Positions 35,717 through 45,269 are shown, counted from the first letter of the stretch. The stretch is DNA of 64,000 nt from Sulfitobacter sp. SK011 (GCF_003352065.1 NZ_CP025803.1:186001-250000), one strand, 5' to 3'. The notes: generated by a model not told the origin, from the sequence alone. Translations and numbers: made by a program.

Positions 35717-36296
35717 GATATCCTCGTTCGCGCATTATTTTTCCAATTGCTTGTGGCAAAAGCGCGTTCTCGGCCAGAAAGACGCGCCCCCCCAAATCCC
35801 AAGCCGTCTCGTTCTTTCTGGTTCTTATTTTATGCTGCAAGATTAATTCCCCACCATCCACGACAGGCGATACAAAATGTACCGAACATCCAGCAAATTC
35901 TTCGTGATTTGTAAGCACCGCTTCCTGAACACGCACCCCATACATGCCTTTGCCCCCGTATGCTGGAAGTAGCGATGGATGGGTATTAATCATCTTCATG
36001 TGATATTTGGCGCAAATGTCCTGAGGGATTACAGGCATGAAGCCCGCAAGCACAATCAAATCCGTATCTTCGGGAACTTCGCGATCAAAGGCTTCAAAGA
36101 AGCTACGCTGCAAGCGCGACTTTTCAAGAACGATCCGGGGAATGTCATTATCTCGGGCGCGTTCAAGAGCTTTGCAATCGCGATCCACAATCAACTTGGT
36201 GATCGTGAAACCGACACTCTTCTGGCTGTCGATAAGTGCCTGGAAATTACCACCACCACCTGAACAACACACACATACTTTGAATGTTTTTCCCAT
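35706..36296 (-). CDS. PurN-like formyltransferase
   Basis: A 196-residue protein with the formyltransferase N-terminal fold. VCVCCSGGGGNFQALIDS is the phosphate loop, and MINTHPSLLPAYGGKGMYG supplies the catalytic Asn and His; the catalytic Asp is in SPVVDGGELIL. Length matches glycinamide ribonucleotide formyltransferase, but the operon with two propellers and nearby sugar aminotransferase argues for N-formylation of an amino sugar instead of purine synthesis. It would use 10-formyl-THF. No C-terminal substrate domain is present, so acceptor specificity may lie with the propellers. Confidence 0.8.
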   Translation of the reverse strand: MGKTFKVCVCCSGGGGNFQALIDSQKSVGFTITKLIVDRDCKALERARDNDIPRIVLEKSRLQRSFFEAFDREVPEDTDLIVLAGFMPVIPQDICAKYHMKMINTHPSLLPAYGGKGMYGVRVQEAVLTNHEEFAGCSVHFVSPVVDGGELILQHKIRTRKNETAWDLGGRVFLAENALLPQAIGKIMRERGYLDV

Positions 36297-36526
36297 ACGC
36301 CACTCTCAATTGAACGTGAGTGCCGAAGAGGCACGCACCCACGTCTCCTACCTCAGACACGACATGAACGGAAATACTAAACGCGTTGTTCATGCGTCTG
36401 CAAGAGTTCAGTCGATTGTGCCATTTCAGGTCGTTTTTGAGGGTTTTTCAAACCACCAAGAGTTGTTAAGCACAGTTTAATGAAACATCCGCACATCGCC
36501 GTGCCCTAACTACCAAGGAGAAGAAA

Positions 36527-37279
36527 ATGGCCGTAGAACGTGACTATGACGCAGAACTCAAGGACACGGCAGATCATCGCTACGCATATAACTTTGATCT
36601 GGATGTAATGCATAAATACATGGTGCGCTCCTGTGAGCCGTTTTTCAGGCCGGGGTCCGTGTTGGAATTGGGCAGCTATATGGGTGATTTTACCCGCCGC
36701 CTGGTCTCGCGTTTCGATGACGTCACCTGCGTTGAAGCCTCACGCGAGGCTGTGACAAAATCACGTGCTACACTGCCTGACACGGTTGAACTTCATCAGG
36801 GACTTTTTGAAACGATCGACTTGCCAAGACGCTACGACAATATCGTACTGACCCATGTCCTCGAGCATCTTGACGACCCTGTCCATGTCATGCAGCGCAT
36901 CAATACTGAATGGCTGGCACCAGGGGGGCGATTCTTTCTGATCTGTCCAAACGCCAATGCGCCGTCGCGTCAAATTGCCGTAAAGATGGGCCTGATCACG
37001 CATAATGCGGCCATCACCCCCGCCGAAGAGGCCCATGGCCACCGAATTACCTATAGCCTAGATACATTGGAGCGCGATGCGGCGGCGGCAGGCCTCAAGA
37101 TCGTGCACCGCTCCGGTATTTTCTTCAAGGCATTGGCGAATTTTCAATGGGATCAGCTGCTGAACACCGACATCATCTCGGATGAGTACCTCGATGGGTG
37201 CTTCATGCTGGGCCAGCAATACCCCGATCTGTGCTCGAGCATATTCCTCGTCTGTGAGGCTGGTGAAGGAAGGGGCTGA
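36527..37279 (+). CDS. Class I SAM-dependent methyltransferase
   Basis: A 250-residue methyltransferase with SVLELGSYMGDFTRRL as the SAM-binding loop, VTCVEASREAV (acidic end of beta-2), YDNIVLTHVLEHLDDP and PGGRFFLICPNANAPS. The pattern resembles methyltransferases of surface-polysaccharide loci (Methyltransf_23 type). ATG 36527 follows AAGGAGAAGAAA. It is divergent from the formyltransferase with 230 bases between. Immediately after its stop the sequence enters an IS3 transposase remnant. Confidence 0.85.
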   Translation: MAVERDYDAELKDTADHRYAYNFDLDVMHKYMVRSCEPFFRPGSVLELGSYMGDFTRRLVSRFDDVTCVEASREAVTKSRATLPDTVELHQGLFETIDLPRRYDNIVLTHVLEHLDDPVHVMQRINTEWLAPGGRFFLICPNANAPSRQIAVKMGLITHNAAITPAEEAHGHRITYSLDTLERDAAAAGLKIVHRSGIFFKALANFQWDQLLNTDIISDEYLDGCFMLGQQYPDLCSSIFLVCEAGEGRG

Positions 37280-37578
37280 CAAAGCCCTTTCCGTTCGAAG
37301 GCGACCGGGCTTTTCCAGCCGAGTGCTGAATGGCGTCGCCGTGGATTGTAGAGCTCGTTGACATATTCAAAGATCGACATCTCAGCTTGTTTTCGCGTTT
37401 TCCATGATCGCCGCCAGATCAGTTCTGCCTTGATTGTCTTAAAGAACGTCTTAACCGCCGCATTATCATAGCAATTTCCTTTTCCACTCAGCGACGCTTT
37501 AAACGCGTGCTGGCGCAGGATCTTCTGATATTCATGCGAACAATACTGGGCTGCCGCGTTCCGTATGATGAATGCGGC
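37280..37578 (-). pseudogene. IS3-family transposase remnant (C-terminal part of OrfB)
   Basis: On the minus strand the frame reads QYCSHEYQKILRQHAFKASL, then GKGNCYDNAAVKTFFKTIKA, WRRSWKTRKQAEMSIFEYVN and YNPRRRHSALGWKSPVAFE. This is the C-terminal third of an IS3-group integrase-type transposase, including its conserved DNA-strand region. The N-terminal two thirds, the partner orfA and the terminal repeats are missing. Both ends break off into unrelated sequence: the left one abuts the methyltransferase stop and the right one lies near 37,560-37,580. It marks a past insertion or recombination point between cargo blocks. Confidence 0.85.
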
Positions 37579-37750
37579 CTTAGATCTGTTCTCTTCCTAG
37601 CGATGTTTGCTATGAAAGAAACAAGAAAGGGCAACTTGATACAAAGACGAGCTCATGTTCTATGCGTCAGATAAGTCGACATCGTCGCTACTGGCTATAT
37701 TATTTCTGGCGGGCGATTCTCAAACTGAGCAGAGCAGAGGGTTTTTAACA

Positions 37751-38506
37751 TTACAAAAAACTTCTTCGCAGCCGACCGACATAGTGCATCCAATCTCCCC
37801 AACTCATATGTGTGGCGTATTTCTGACGAACATGGCGCAGTTCCTGACGTACGCGCGCGCGGCGGACGCTCTCGCTAACTTGACCGGAGTGCTGCCTGTT
37901 AACGACCAGTGGCTCGCATAGTACTTTTGGCAGTCCAAAGCGGAGCGAACACTGCTTGTAATAATCGACGTCCATCAGCCAAATCAGATCTTCATCAAAT
38001 CTAGGCGCATTCTCGCGGTGCAAGGCCAGCACAGAAGGGCTGCTGATTGTGTTCTTTCCGAACTGGATACGGTCGTGAAACTTTGGGACGAAGGGGCGGA
38101 TCAGAGTATGGCCGTCGCGGGTGTGCTCAGATCCGGTTACGATCCACTTAACTTCAGGGTCGCCAAAGGCATGAGCAATTTTTGTGAGCGCATCATCACC
38201 GTTCAGGAAATCATCTTGAAACAGGATTTTCACAATCTCGTTCTGTGCGGCATTGATCGCAGCGTTTGTATTTGCGGAACCTTGTCTTTTCAGGTGCCGT
38301 GTATCTAAATGGCGGACAGTCATATCGGCATAGCTCGAACAGAGATCAGCAATGTTCCTGTCGTCCGATTGATCGGCGACAACCACTTCGAAATTAGGAA
38401 AGTTTTGTTTCGCAAGGATGTCCAGTGATACTCGTAAATATTTCGCACCCATCCCATCCATAGAATATGCTGGGATACAAACACTTAAACTTAATGAGCT
38501 ATCCAT
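37751..38506 (-). CDS. Family 2 glycosyltransferase (island cargo)
   Basis: A 251-residue glycosyltransferase with LSVCIPAYSMDGMGAKYLRV, FEVVVADQSDDRNIADL and VKILFQDDFLNGDDALTKIA, where QDD is the metal site; IWLMDVDYYKQC follows in the acceptor region. It is the last glycan gene before the left mobility module. The 171 bases to its left hold nothing I recognise. Specificity is unknown. Confidence 0.84.
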   Translation of the reverse strand: MDSSLSLSVCIPAYSMDGMGAKYLRVSLDILAKQNFPNFEVVVADQSDDRNIADLCSSYADMTVRHLDTRHLKRQGSANTNAAINAAQNEIVKILFQDDFLNGDDALTKIAHAFGDPEVKWIVTGSEHTRDGHTLIRPFVPKFHDRIQFGKNTISSPSVLALHRENAPRFDEDLIWLMDVDYYKQCSLRFGLPKVLCEPLVVNRQHSGQVSESVRRARVRQELRHVRQKYATHMSWGDWMHYVGRLRRSFL

Positions 38507-38605
38507 TTATACTACCGATATATTTCTGGGGCGAAGACGCAAAGCGACTGGGAACCGACGTGCCAAGCAGCATTGAGTAACTGATATTACGAAGTGTTTC
38601 CAATC

Positions 38606-38628
38606 CGACACTACCGGAGGTAGTGTCG
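38606..38628. terminator. Perfect hairpin between a glycosyltransferase and a replication-relaxation gene
   Basis: CGACACTACC (38606-38615) pairs perfectly with GGTAGTGTCG (38619-38628) around a three-base loop. It lies 64 bases after the stop of the minus-strand replication-relaxation gene, so it may end that transcript or insulate the glycan genes. A T-run is lacking on that strand. Confidence 0.5.
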
Positions 38629-38691
38629 CCTCAAGAAAAATTGTGTTAGTTGCCTGTATGCGACAGTGAAGATCAAACTTTCAGCACTTTT

Positions 38692-39501
38692 TCAAAGAAC
38701 ATCGCTGTCGGTGATAGTAGAGATTAAAGCGTCGATTACTGGGAACTGCTTTTCGAAAATCTTTGAAACCATGGTCTTATCAACATTTTCAAAAAGCTCG
38801 GCAAACTGGCGCTCACGAGCTTTGCTCAAAAACACCCACGACACCATCAAATTACACTTCAGCCCATAGTGCTTTTGATGCAGCTTCTGATCCAATACCT
38901 CACGATACTGCAACAAAGACCGCTGCAAAGATTTCCGCGCAGCATTGGAGCGCATCGGCTCCGTTCCTCGATCAACCTCCAATGCATACGCGCGATAACC
39001 GTCTAGATACTTGATAGCAAAAAGCTGATCCGGAATCACCGAACCTGTACTGAGCGGGATGGCAAGTGAGCTATCCTTGATGCTCAATATCCGCGCTGCT
39101 GGAATGTATTCCAGCCCAGTTTGCATCGCATTGATCTCAATCGCGCTGGAAACAGACGAGGTCCAAAATCCATGCCACCAGTGACCAGCTGGGCGGCAGT
39201 GCCGTTCCAGTGGTTGCTCATAGCTGAGATACTCGGAACCTATGGGTGTCAGATCATAGACAAACGGATGGAAGTCAGCCTTGGCGATTTGCTTTTGTTG
39301 CGGCGGTAGGAACAAGTACCCTGCCCCTCTGAGGGCCTGTAGGCGGCGCAGGGCGGTATCTTTGCAGCGGTGGGTGTCACGGGTCAGCTCAATCAGGAAT
39401 TCAGATGATTGCGGACCATGCCGATCAATATGCGCAAACCAGCGCAATTCGCGGGCAGTTGGACGAATGTTTGTTCTGATGGTTGGCGCAGATCTAGACA
39501 T
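38692..39501 (-). CDS. Replication-relaxation family protein, left copy
   Basis: A 269-residue protein of the replication-relaxation family (PF13814 from memory). The N-terminal part is a winged helix (ARELRWFAHIDRHGP, then RDTHRCKDTALRRLQALRGA), and the C-terminal part contains VIPDQLFAIKYLDGYRAYAL followed by EVDRGTEPMRS. The PD...E-x-D spacing resembles a PD-(D/E)xK nuclease core. The paralogue at 57,357 shares these motifs and about half its residues by eye. Upstream on the same strand lies the tail of a traG-like gene, the same order as in the complete right-hand copy. Function is untested; a role in element processing or transfer is inferred. Confidence 0.75.
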   Translation of the reverse strand: MSRSAPTIRTNIRPTARELRWFAHIDRHGPQSSEFLIELTRDTHRCKDTALRRLQALRGAGYLFLPPQQKQIAKADFHPFVYDLTPIGSEYLSYEQPLERHCRPAGHWWHGFWTSSVSSAIEINAMQTGLEYIPAARILSIKDSSLAIPLSTGSVIPDQLFAIKYLDGYRAYALEVDRGTEPMRSNAARKSLQRSLLQYREVLDQKLHQKHYGLKCNLMVSWVFLSKARERQFAELFENVDKTMVSKIFEKQFPVIDALISTITDSDVL

Positions 39502-39520
39502 GGCTCCAAATTAGCCATTT

Positions 39521-39645
39521 TTAGAGCTCCGGCGAAGGTGCAGTTGGGTCTTCTGGGTCGGTTTCTTCAGCTGGATCTTTTGGTTCAGTTTCAGGTGTTT
39601 CGCAATGTTCTTCAGTGCGCTCCCATGGTTCGGCGTAGCTCGCAC
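39521..39645 (-). pseudogene. C-terminal remnant of a TraG-like coupling ATPase
   Basis: The frame ends RASYAEPWERTEEH and TAPSPEL, matching the end of the 691-residue TraG-like protein at 55,262-57,337 (NAYAEPWQSK and ANPSPEL). Only about 40 codons remain. Like the complete copy, it lies just upstream of a replication-relaxation gene. The rest of the gene is replaced by an IS5-type transposase fragment to which it is fused in frame. Confidence 0.75.
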
Positions 39646-39853
39646 GGCTGGCCGCCAGGGCGATGGCAGACATGAAGATGACAGGGCAACTATCATAGCG
39701 GGTCGCGACCCTGCGCCAATCCTTCAACCGTCCAAACATGTTCTCAACCTTGTGGCGGCTTCGATAAATCTTGGTGACATGTGGGATGGGGGAATGGAAA
39801 CGGCCCTTACAAGGTCCGCTATCCATCGCGAACCAGTCATCCGACAAAAATCG
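39646..39853 (-). pseudogene. IS5-family transposase remnant fused to the traG tail
   Basis: The translated segment contains SPIPHVTKIYRSRHKVENMF followed by GRLKDWRRVATRYDS and FMSAIALAA, the C-terminal part of IS5/IS427-type DDE transposases with the catalytic Glu in the VENMFGRLKDWRR motif. It stops short of the usual end and runs directly into the TraG tail, giving one 108-codon chimeric frame (39,521-39,847). An in-frame TGA near 39,854 ends it upstream. No terminal repeat is visible. Positions 39,854-40,145 hold no supported gene. Confidence 0.75.
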
Positions 39854-40145
39854 TCAGATGACCGCTCCGAGCCCGATGCAGACATGTCCCGATTGCCGAG
39901 CGAGCAGATGCAGCATGAAAACGTCCGGTGTCATTATCTGCGTCGCAGAAAGAAAAGCGGCCATTCGTTGAAGGCGCAGCGAAATCTTGAGGGCCTATGA
40001 CCAAATTGTGGACGAAGCGGCCGGTCGGTTATTTTCGCCCAGCCGGTGCTTTCGGGGCGCGGTTCAATCACGACCCACTGCGCCGCCGCAAGGCGGCTTC
40101 GAGCCCGGAGTAGCCGCTGCAGTAGTCATCACCAACGTCTCCTTC

Positions 40146-41441
40146 CTATGCCGTAGCGCCGTCAGCCAATCTGAAGACCTCCACCGGTTCGCGGATGCCC
40201 TTGAGCGTGACTTCTCCTGTCGAGACGGAGGTGAAGTCGTCCTCGACGGCGATAGCCGCGCGGGTGCTGAGCAGTATCTCACCGTCTTCAGCCATTTCGC
40301 ACAGGCGGGAGGCGACGTTGATGGCGGTGCCGGAAGCGGTATAGTCAGACCGGCCCTCGTAGCCCACGATGCCGACGGTGGCGTAGCCCAATGTTACCCC
40401 AACGCCAAAGCCCAGTCGGAAGCCCATGCGCTTCCAGTCCTTGCCAAGCTCGGTCATGCGGGCGCGCATGGCGATGGCGAGGCGCACGGCATCGCCTGCC
40501 GGGTCGTCGCAGGGGATAGGGTCGTTGAAAAGTACCATTATCCCGTCGCCCATGCGGTGATCGACTCCTGCGCCATGGGCGTTGATCAGCTTGCCCATTT
40601 CTTCGTGGTAGGTTTGCAGCACCTCGATGGTTTCTTCGGGCTCGGCAGTTTCGCAGAAGGCGGTAAAGCCGCGGATGTCGCAGAATAATACGCCCAGTAA
40701 CGCACGATGGCTGGACAACATCTTGTCCGCGCCCTGACTTATCACTGTCTCTGCCACGGCCGCTGGCAAGAACTGCTTGAGCCGTCCCACACGTTCGATT
40801 TCGCCCACCTGTTCGCTGACCCGCTCGCTGAGTTCATCATTCAAGATTTCCAGTGCTTTGAACTGTCGCACGTTCTCAATGGCGATCACCGCTTGCCTGC
40901 CAAAAGACTCGATCAAAGTGACTTCCTCGTCGGAGAACGCCCGCACTTCTTTACGGTGCAGACTGATACACCCAAAAGCAATTCCGTTCTCCAGCAGCGG
41001 CACAATCAACCGACTGCGCATTCCGACCTTGTCCACCAACTTTTTAGCTGTGGGGTCGCCATTCAAGTAATATGGGTCATCCCGATTGTCGGCAATATTC
41101 ATCGTGCGCGAGTCTCGATAACACTGACCCATGGCCGAAACGTTTTCCCGCGGAAATTCTAAACCAACAGAGACCAGAGCTTCGCCCTTTTGGTCTTGGT
41201 TTTGGGCAATGCTTGCCAGCCTCGTGGCGTCGCCTGCAGAATTCAACAGCCATAATCCAGCGCCTGCTGCATCGCACAATTTGACGGAATTCTGAGTTAT
41301 AGCATCCAGTACCGGCTGTTCGTCGTGTCGGTTCTGGCTGATAACTGCAAGAATTTCCCGACTTGCGGCTTCCCGCTCACGCAACCTATCGACTTCAGCT
41401 CGCAGGCTGACATTTTCGTCTTCCGTTGTTCGGTCCTGCAT
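40146..41441 (-). CDS. GAF-domain class III adenylate/guanylate cyclase
   Basis: A 431-residue signalling enzyme. An N-terminal coiled coil (VSLRAEVDRLREREAA) is followed by a GAF domain (about residues 40-190, with SRLIVPLLENGIAFGCIS), a second helical linker (LNDELSERVSEQVGEI) and a class III cyclase domain: GVLFCDIRGFTAFCE (first metal Asp), HRMGDGIMVLFNDP (second Asp) and YTASGTAINVASRL (transition-state Asn). It has no transmembrane segment. It makes cAMP or cGMP in response to a ligand of the GAF domain. It is the last gene of a minus-strand group with an ABC binding protein. Confidence 0.9.
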   Translation of the reverse strand: MQDRTTEDENVSLRAEVDRLREREAASREILAVISQNRHDEQPVLDAITQNSVKLCDAAGAGLWLLNSAGDATRLASIAQNQDQKGEALVSVGLEFPRENVSAMGQCYRDSRTMNIADNRDDPYYLNGDPTAKKLVDKVGMRSRLIVPLLENGIAFGCISLHRKEVRAFSDEEVTLIESFGRQAVIAIENVRQFKALEILNDELSERVSEQVGEIERVGRLKQFLPAAVAETVISQGADKMLSSHRALLGVLFCDIRGFTAFCETAEPEETIEVLQTYHEEMGKLINAHGAGVDHRMGDGIMVLFNDPIPCDDPAGDAVRLAIAMRARMTELGKDWKRMGFRLGFGVGVTLGYATVGIVGYEGRSDYTASGTAINVASRLCEMAEDGEILLSTRAAIAVEDDFTSVSTGEVTLKGIREPVEVFRLADGATA

Positions 41442-41800
41442 CCGCGCTGCTCCGATATCTTCTTCCTTTATAAACAGAGACGGTCGGAAGAAGTGTGACT
41501 ATCTTGCTCTCGACGTGGAAAAGGCGTCAATTCCCCTGTGTAAGATTGCCTGACCCGTCGCGCCCCTTCCGCGATCCAGCAGCTCTGTTTTGGGCCCCGG
41601 CCCGAAGTGCGCCGTCAGTGTGACGCCTATCGGCCCAATACCCCGAGACATCTGTCAGCACCGCGCACAATCCGAGGCGCTTGTCGATCTCAAGGCACAC
41701 CGACCCACGCGCCGAAAGCTGTGACGAGACCATCATTGAAAAGCAGCAGACAAGAAAGGGTGGCGACATGCACGGCCCTTTCTTCATGAATTTTGTCAGA
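41442..41800. other. Intergenic region without a supported gene
   Basis: A 359-base gap between the cyclase and the binding-protein gene. A minus-strand frame (41,527-41,862) overlaps the binding-protein end and has no family signal. Nothing else is recognisable. Confidence 0.4.
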
Positions 41801-43468
41801 CTACATGGTCCAGGCCATCCGTGCAGGGTGGTATTCGAACCCGATATGGTGCTCTGCGCCAACCAATCCTTCTTTGGTATGGTTGTAAAGCGACCGCCAG
41901 TAAGGTTGGATCGTAACCCCCTCTGACTGGATCATGGCTTCGCCTTCCATCATCAGCTTGCGACGGGCTTCGACATCAGGTGTTGCCAGCGCCCTTTCCA
42001 ATAGCGCGTCGAAGTCTGGATTGGCCCAGCCAAATTCGTTCCACGCCGCGCCGGAACGATAGGCTAGCGCCCAGATTTGCACACCCAAAGGTCGTGCATT
42101 CCAGTTGGTCGAGGAGAACGGATATTTCGTCCAGTTGTTCCAGAAAGTCGACCCAGGCAAGACTGTCCGCTTGACCTTAATTCCTGCATCACGCAACTGG
42201 GCTGCCACCGCATCAGTGGTGTCCTTTCGGTATGAGTCGTCGATGGAGAACAGCTCATGCTCGTAATCACCCATGCCTGCTTCTTCCATCAGTGCCTTAG
42301 CTGCAGCGGGATCACTCTTGCGCGGGGCAATTTCGGCATACTCCGGGTGCATTGGACCGACATGGTGGTTTTCCGCAACTAGTCCGCGCCCAGCATAGCC
42401 AAGCTCAAGCAGCACAGCGTTGTCCACCGCCATGCTTATGGCCTGACGCACGCGCAGGTCTTCGTAGGGGCGCTTGCCATCAACTTCGGCCAGCTGGTTT
42501 GGCCGGATCACGATGGTTGCAGCGGTTGCAATGCTGTTTTCATTCCAACCGTCCAATGTGCCGAAGATGTCAACGAATTCACCATCGATGCCATAGGTTG
42601 CGTCGATCTCGTCGGCGTCGGCTGCTGCGACAGTCGCCGATGGGTCTGTGCCATAATCAATGTATTCCAGCCGATCAATGTAGGGACCGCTGTAAACATC
42701 AGTTCCCCACCACCTGAAGTCGGAATTGCGAACGAGCACACCCTTGACGCCAACCTCAAGCAACTCAGGCAGATAAGGACCAGTGCCGATCGGGTTTTCC
42801 AGCATTGTCTCAGGATCAAAAGACGAATGCACGATAGCAGCAGGATAATCGGCCATTCCCGGGATTAACGTAATATCGGGACGCTGCAGCATCAGCTTTA
42901 CGGTGTGGGCATCGACCACGACGATCCCACCATCGATAACTTTGCCGCTCGCTTCATCGGTCAGGGTCGCAAAACGGCCTGCCATTGAGTTGCCTTCAAC
43001 GTTCTTGTCACACCATGCAGTGATATTGCGAGCCACGTCATTAGCAGTGAAGTCGTCGCCATTGTTCCACTTGACGCCTTTGCGAACATTCAGCGTGTAT
43101 TCAGTGGCGTTGTCATTGAGTTCCCAACTTTCCAGCAGGGCGGGCGTGAATGTACCGTCATTTTCCCAGATCGCCAGATACTCCAGCCAGCCACGGCTGA
43201 AGTTTGCAATCTGTGACCAGTCATAAGTGCGTGGGTCTTTCAGGGCGCGTACTGCCATCTGCATGCGGACGGTGCCGCCTTCTTTGTGGGCTGCGGCTTG
43301 GACGGGTGCTGCCATGCCCAGCATCCCGTAGGCGGTCGCGGCGGTGGCACCAAATGCGCTGGCGAGAGCCAGAAACTCGCGTCGGTTCAAAGGATTCTTC
43401 TTCGCTGCCTCCGCAGAACCCAGAATTGACTGCGGCAGCGGCTTACCGGTGCGTGTAAAAAAACTCAT
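41801..43468 (-). CDS. ABC transporter substrate-binding protein, family 5 (peptide/nickel type)
   Basis: A 555-residue periplasmic binding protein. The N-terminus has a twin-arginine signal ([20 protein letters not shown]), then the family 5 pattern [35 protein letters not shown] and [17 protein letters not shown] 43468 is preceded by GAGAGGAAG; the frame from 43498 is less likely. Permease and ATPase genes, normally adjacent, are absent, so it either works with a transporter elsewhere or is a stranded gene. It sits downstream of a homocysteine methyltransferase-like gene on the same strand. Confidence 0.9.
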   Translation of the reverse strand: MSFFTRTGKPLPQSILGSAEAAKKNPLNRREFLALASAFGATAATAYGMLGMAAPVQAAAHKEGGTVRMQMAVRALKDPRTYDWSQIANFSRGWLEYLAIWENDGTFTPALLESWELNDNATEYTLNVRKGVKWNNGDDFTANDVARNITAWCDKNVEGNSMAGRFATLTDEASGKVIDGGIVVVDAHTVKLMLQRPDITLIPGMADYPAAIVHSSFDPETMLENPIGTGPYLPELLEVGVKGVLVRNSDFRWWGTDVYSGPYIDRLEYIDYGTDPSATVAAADADEIDATYGIDGEFVDIFGTLDGWNENSIATAATIVIRPNQLAEVDGKRPYEDLRVRQAISMAVDNAVLLELGYAGRGLVAENHHVGPMHPEYAEIAPRKSDPAAAKALMEEAGMGDYEHELFSIDDSYRKDTTDAVAAQLRDAGIKVKRTVLPGSTFWNNWTKYPFSSTNWNARPLGVQIWALAYRSGAAWNEFGWANPDFDALLERALATPDVEARRKLMMEGEAMIQSEGVTIQPYWRSLYNHTKEGLVGAEHHIGFEYHPARMAWTM

Positions 43469-43695
43469 GATCTTCCTCTCAGTTAGATGTGCCAGCAAAG
43501 TTTTGGGCGGTCACGATCTCCCGGACTATTGCCAGGCCGCAGTGGGTGATGGAGTTGATCTCATGTTAAGGTAGTTGACTAGCCTGAAATCAACCCCCTC
43601 CTCCACCAGAGCGGCCATTCGTAGATCGTGCAGCATTCTAGCGGCCAAAACGTAGGTCCGCGGGACAAATCCGTCGTCAGCTTGAGATGACAAAG

Positions 43696-44655
43696 TTATT
43701 CTGCGGCTATCCCGTTTCGAACGTCTAGGACCTGTTGCGTGATCTGGTCAATATGGCGTCCGTCGGTGCCGCAACACCCGCCCCAAACGTGGACGTGAGG
43801 AAAACGTCTGGCCAAAGTGGCCATCTGACCGCCGAGTTCCTCGGGATCGCCGTCCTCAAGATGCCCAAGCTTGCATAGGTCGAGCGTTTCCATAGCGACG
43901 GCATTCGGCATGAAGCCACCCAGTCGCTCTGTCCAGGCACCATCGGTGAGTGCTGGCTCGAACTCAGTCGGATGAGTGCAGTTGATCATATAGTAAGCAG
44001 GAGCTTTCTCAGTCGCCACATCAACCTTTGTGATCGCCTCTTCCAGTGTCTCTCCGCCGTTAAGTCTCCCACCTTTCGCAACGAAGAAAGAGATCACGAC
44101 GGGAATGTCCGCCGCCTTCGCGGCCCGAGCGATACCGATCGCTTCTTCCGTGCTCGAAAACGTCAAGGCGCTTACAATATCGGCACCAGCCTTTTTGAAG
44201 GTCAGTATCTGTTCGGAATGGTAATCTTCGGCTTCCGCCGCGTCTGGCGTCCGGCCAACATTGTAGGCGTCACCGCGGGGGCCGATGACACCGCCGACGA
44301 GCATTGGTGTATCAGGGCTGTCATATTCGCGAGCAAAATCCTTGTAAAACTCGATCCCGCGAATGTTGATTTCCTCAAGAGCCTCGCTGGAAAACCCGAT
44401 AAGCTCGCCCCAGTCCCGGCTGGCGCGGTAGTGAAGGCCCTCGTTGATGACACCAAACTTGTTTGCAACAGCCGTCTCAACAAGCTTGCGTTGATAGTCC
44501 CTTAAGCAAGCGACGCCGCGCTCATCATTAAGAAGCTCGAAAGCGCAGAAGTGGCGAAGTTCGAACCCATCGACATATTGCAGCCAGGTCTCGAACCCCC
44601 CGCCGCAAGTCATATGCTGGTTGTTCAGTTGCGGCAGTTCGCTCTGATCACTCAT
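43696..44655 (-). CDS. Homocysteine S-methyltransferase family protein
   Basis: A 319-residue barrel protein of the family that includes betaine-homocysteine methyltransferase and MmuM. The zinc ligands are INCTHP (first Cys) and GGCCGTDGRHI (Cys-Cys), and LVGGVIGPRGDAY matches the central motif. It would move a methyl group from a methylated donor such as betaine, DMSP or S-methylmethionine to homocysteine; the donor is not predictable. ATG 44655 (MSDQSEL) is followed by a family-like N-terminus, and the frame upstream to 44733 is not convincing. A binding-protein gene follows 227 bases later. Confidence 0.85.
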   Translation of the reverse strand: MSDQSELPQLNNQHMTCGGGFETWLQYVDGFELRHFCAFELLNDERGVACLRDYQRKLVETAVANKFGVINEGLHYRASRDWGELIGFSSEALEEINIRGIEFYKDFAREYDSPDTPMLVGGVIGPRGDAYNVGRTPDAAEAEDYHSEQILTFKKAGADIVSALTFSSTEEAIGIARAAKAADIPVVISFFVAKGGRLNGGETLEEAITKVDVATEKAPAYYMINCTHPTEFEPALTDGAWTERLGGFMPNAVAMETLDLCKLGHLEDGDPEELGGQMATLARRFPHVHVWGGCCGTDGRHIDQITQQVLDVRNGIAAE

Positions 44656-44828
44656 TCCACTTCCCTCCGTGATTTTCCCGGCAGGATAGCAGGAAAGCCG
44701 CAATTTGTCTTGCGAGAGGGTTTTCAGGGTCAACTTAAAGTCTGTCCGTTTTGGGCTCTCTGCGAGCCATCCGGCCGATATTGTCGGACGGCCGCTCAGC
44801 GGAGCCAGGCACTCACTTGGGCAGGCTA

Positions 44829-45269
44829 TCAGGTCCCGGCTGGCCAGGCAAAGCTGGGTTGCAATGCCTCGTAGACCGGGCGACCATCCGATGGTTTAGG
44901 GTAGCCTTTGCTCTCGTCCCAGAACGCGTGATAGGTTGCATCAGGAAACGCCGCATCGTCGTAGCCCATTACATTTGGCACGGCGACCCGGATGCGCTTC
45001 TCCTTATCGTCCAGCATGAGAGCTGCCCCGCATTCAGAGCAGGTGCAAAGCTCCAGCGGACCGTCTGGGTTGTCCTTGTTGAACGGTTGCCTAGCCATCT
45101 TCTCGGGACGATCGGCTGTCAAATCACCCCAGTTGAAGAAAGCCACATGTGTGTGCTGCTGGCCGGTCACCGATTTGCAGACATTGCAGTGGCATTCATG
45201 GTTGTCGATCGGTTCGGCGGAAGCGCTTACACGCACGTGGTCGCATCCACCGTGATATTGGCTGGCCAT
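44829..45269 (-). CDS. GFA/CENP-V family zinc protein
   Basis: A 146-residue protein of the glutathione-dependent formaldehyde-activating (GFA) family. The zinc-binding cysteines are in HECHCNVCKSVTG and CTCSECGAALM. The C-terminal 50 residues are less conserved. Most GFA-like proteins have unknown substrates, although formaldehyde or thiol adduct binding is typical of the founding member. It is the first gene of the minus-strand group with the methyltransferase and binding protein; the shared theme could be one-carbon or methylated-compound use. Confidence 0.85.
   Translation of the reverse strand: MASQYHGGCDHVRVSASAEPIDNHECHCNVCKSVTGQQHTHVAFFNWGDLTADRPEKMARQPFNKDNPDGPLELCTCSECGAALMLDDKEKRIRVAVPNVMGYDDAAFPDATYHAFWDESKGYPKPSDGRPVYEALQPSFAWPAGT

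Noticed and set aside
41527..41862. 111-codon minus-strand frame
   Set aside because: It overlaps the end of the binding-protein gene in another frame and has low-quality composition.
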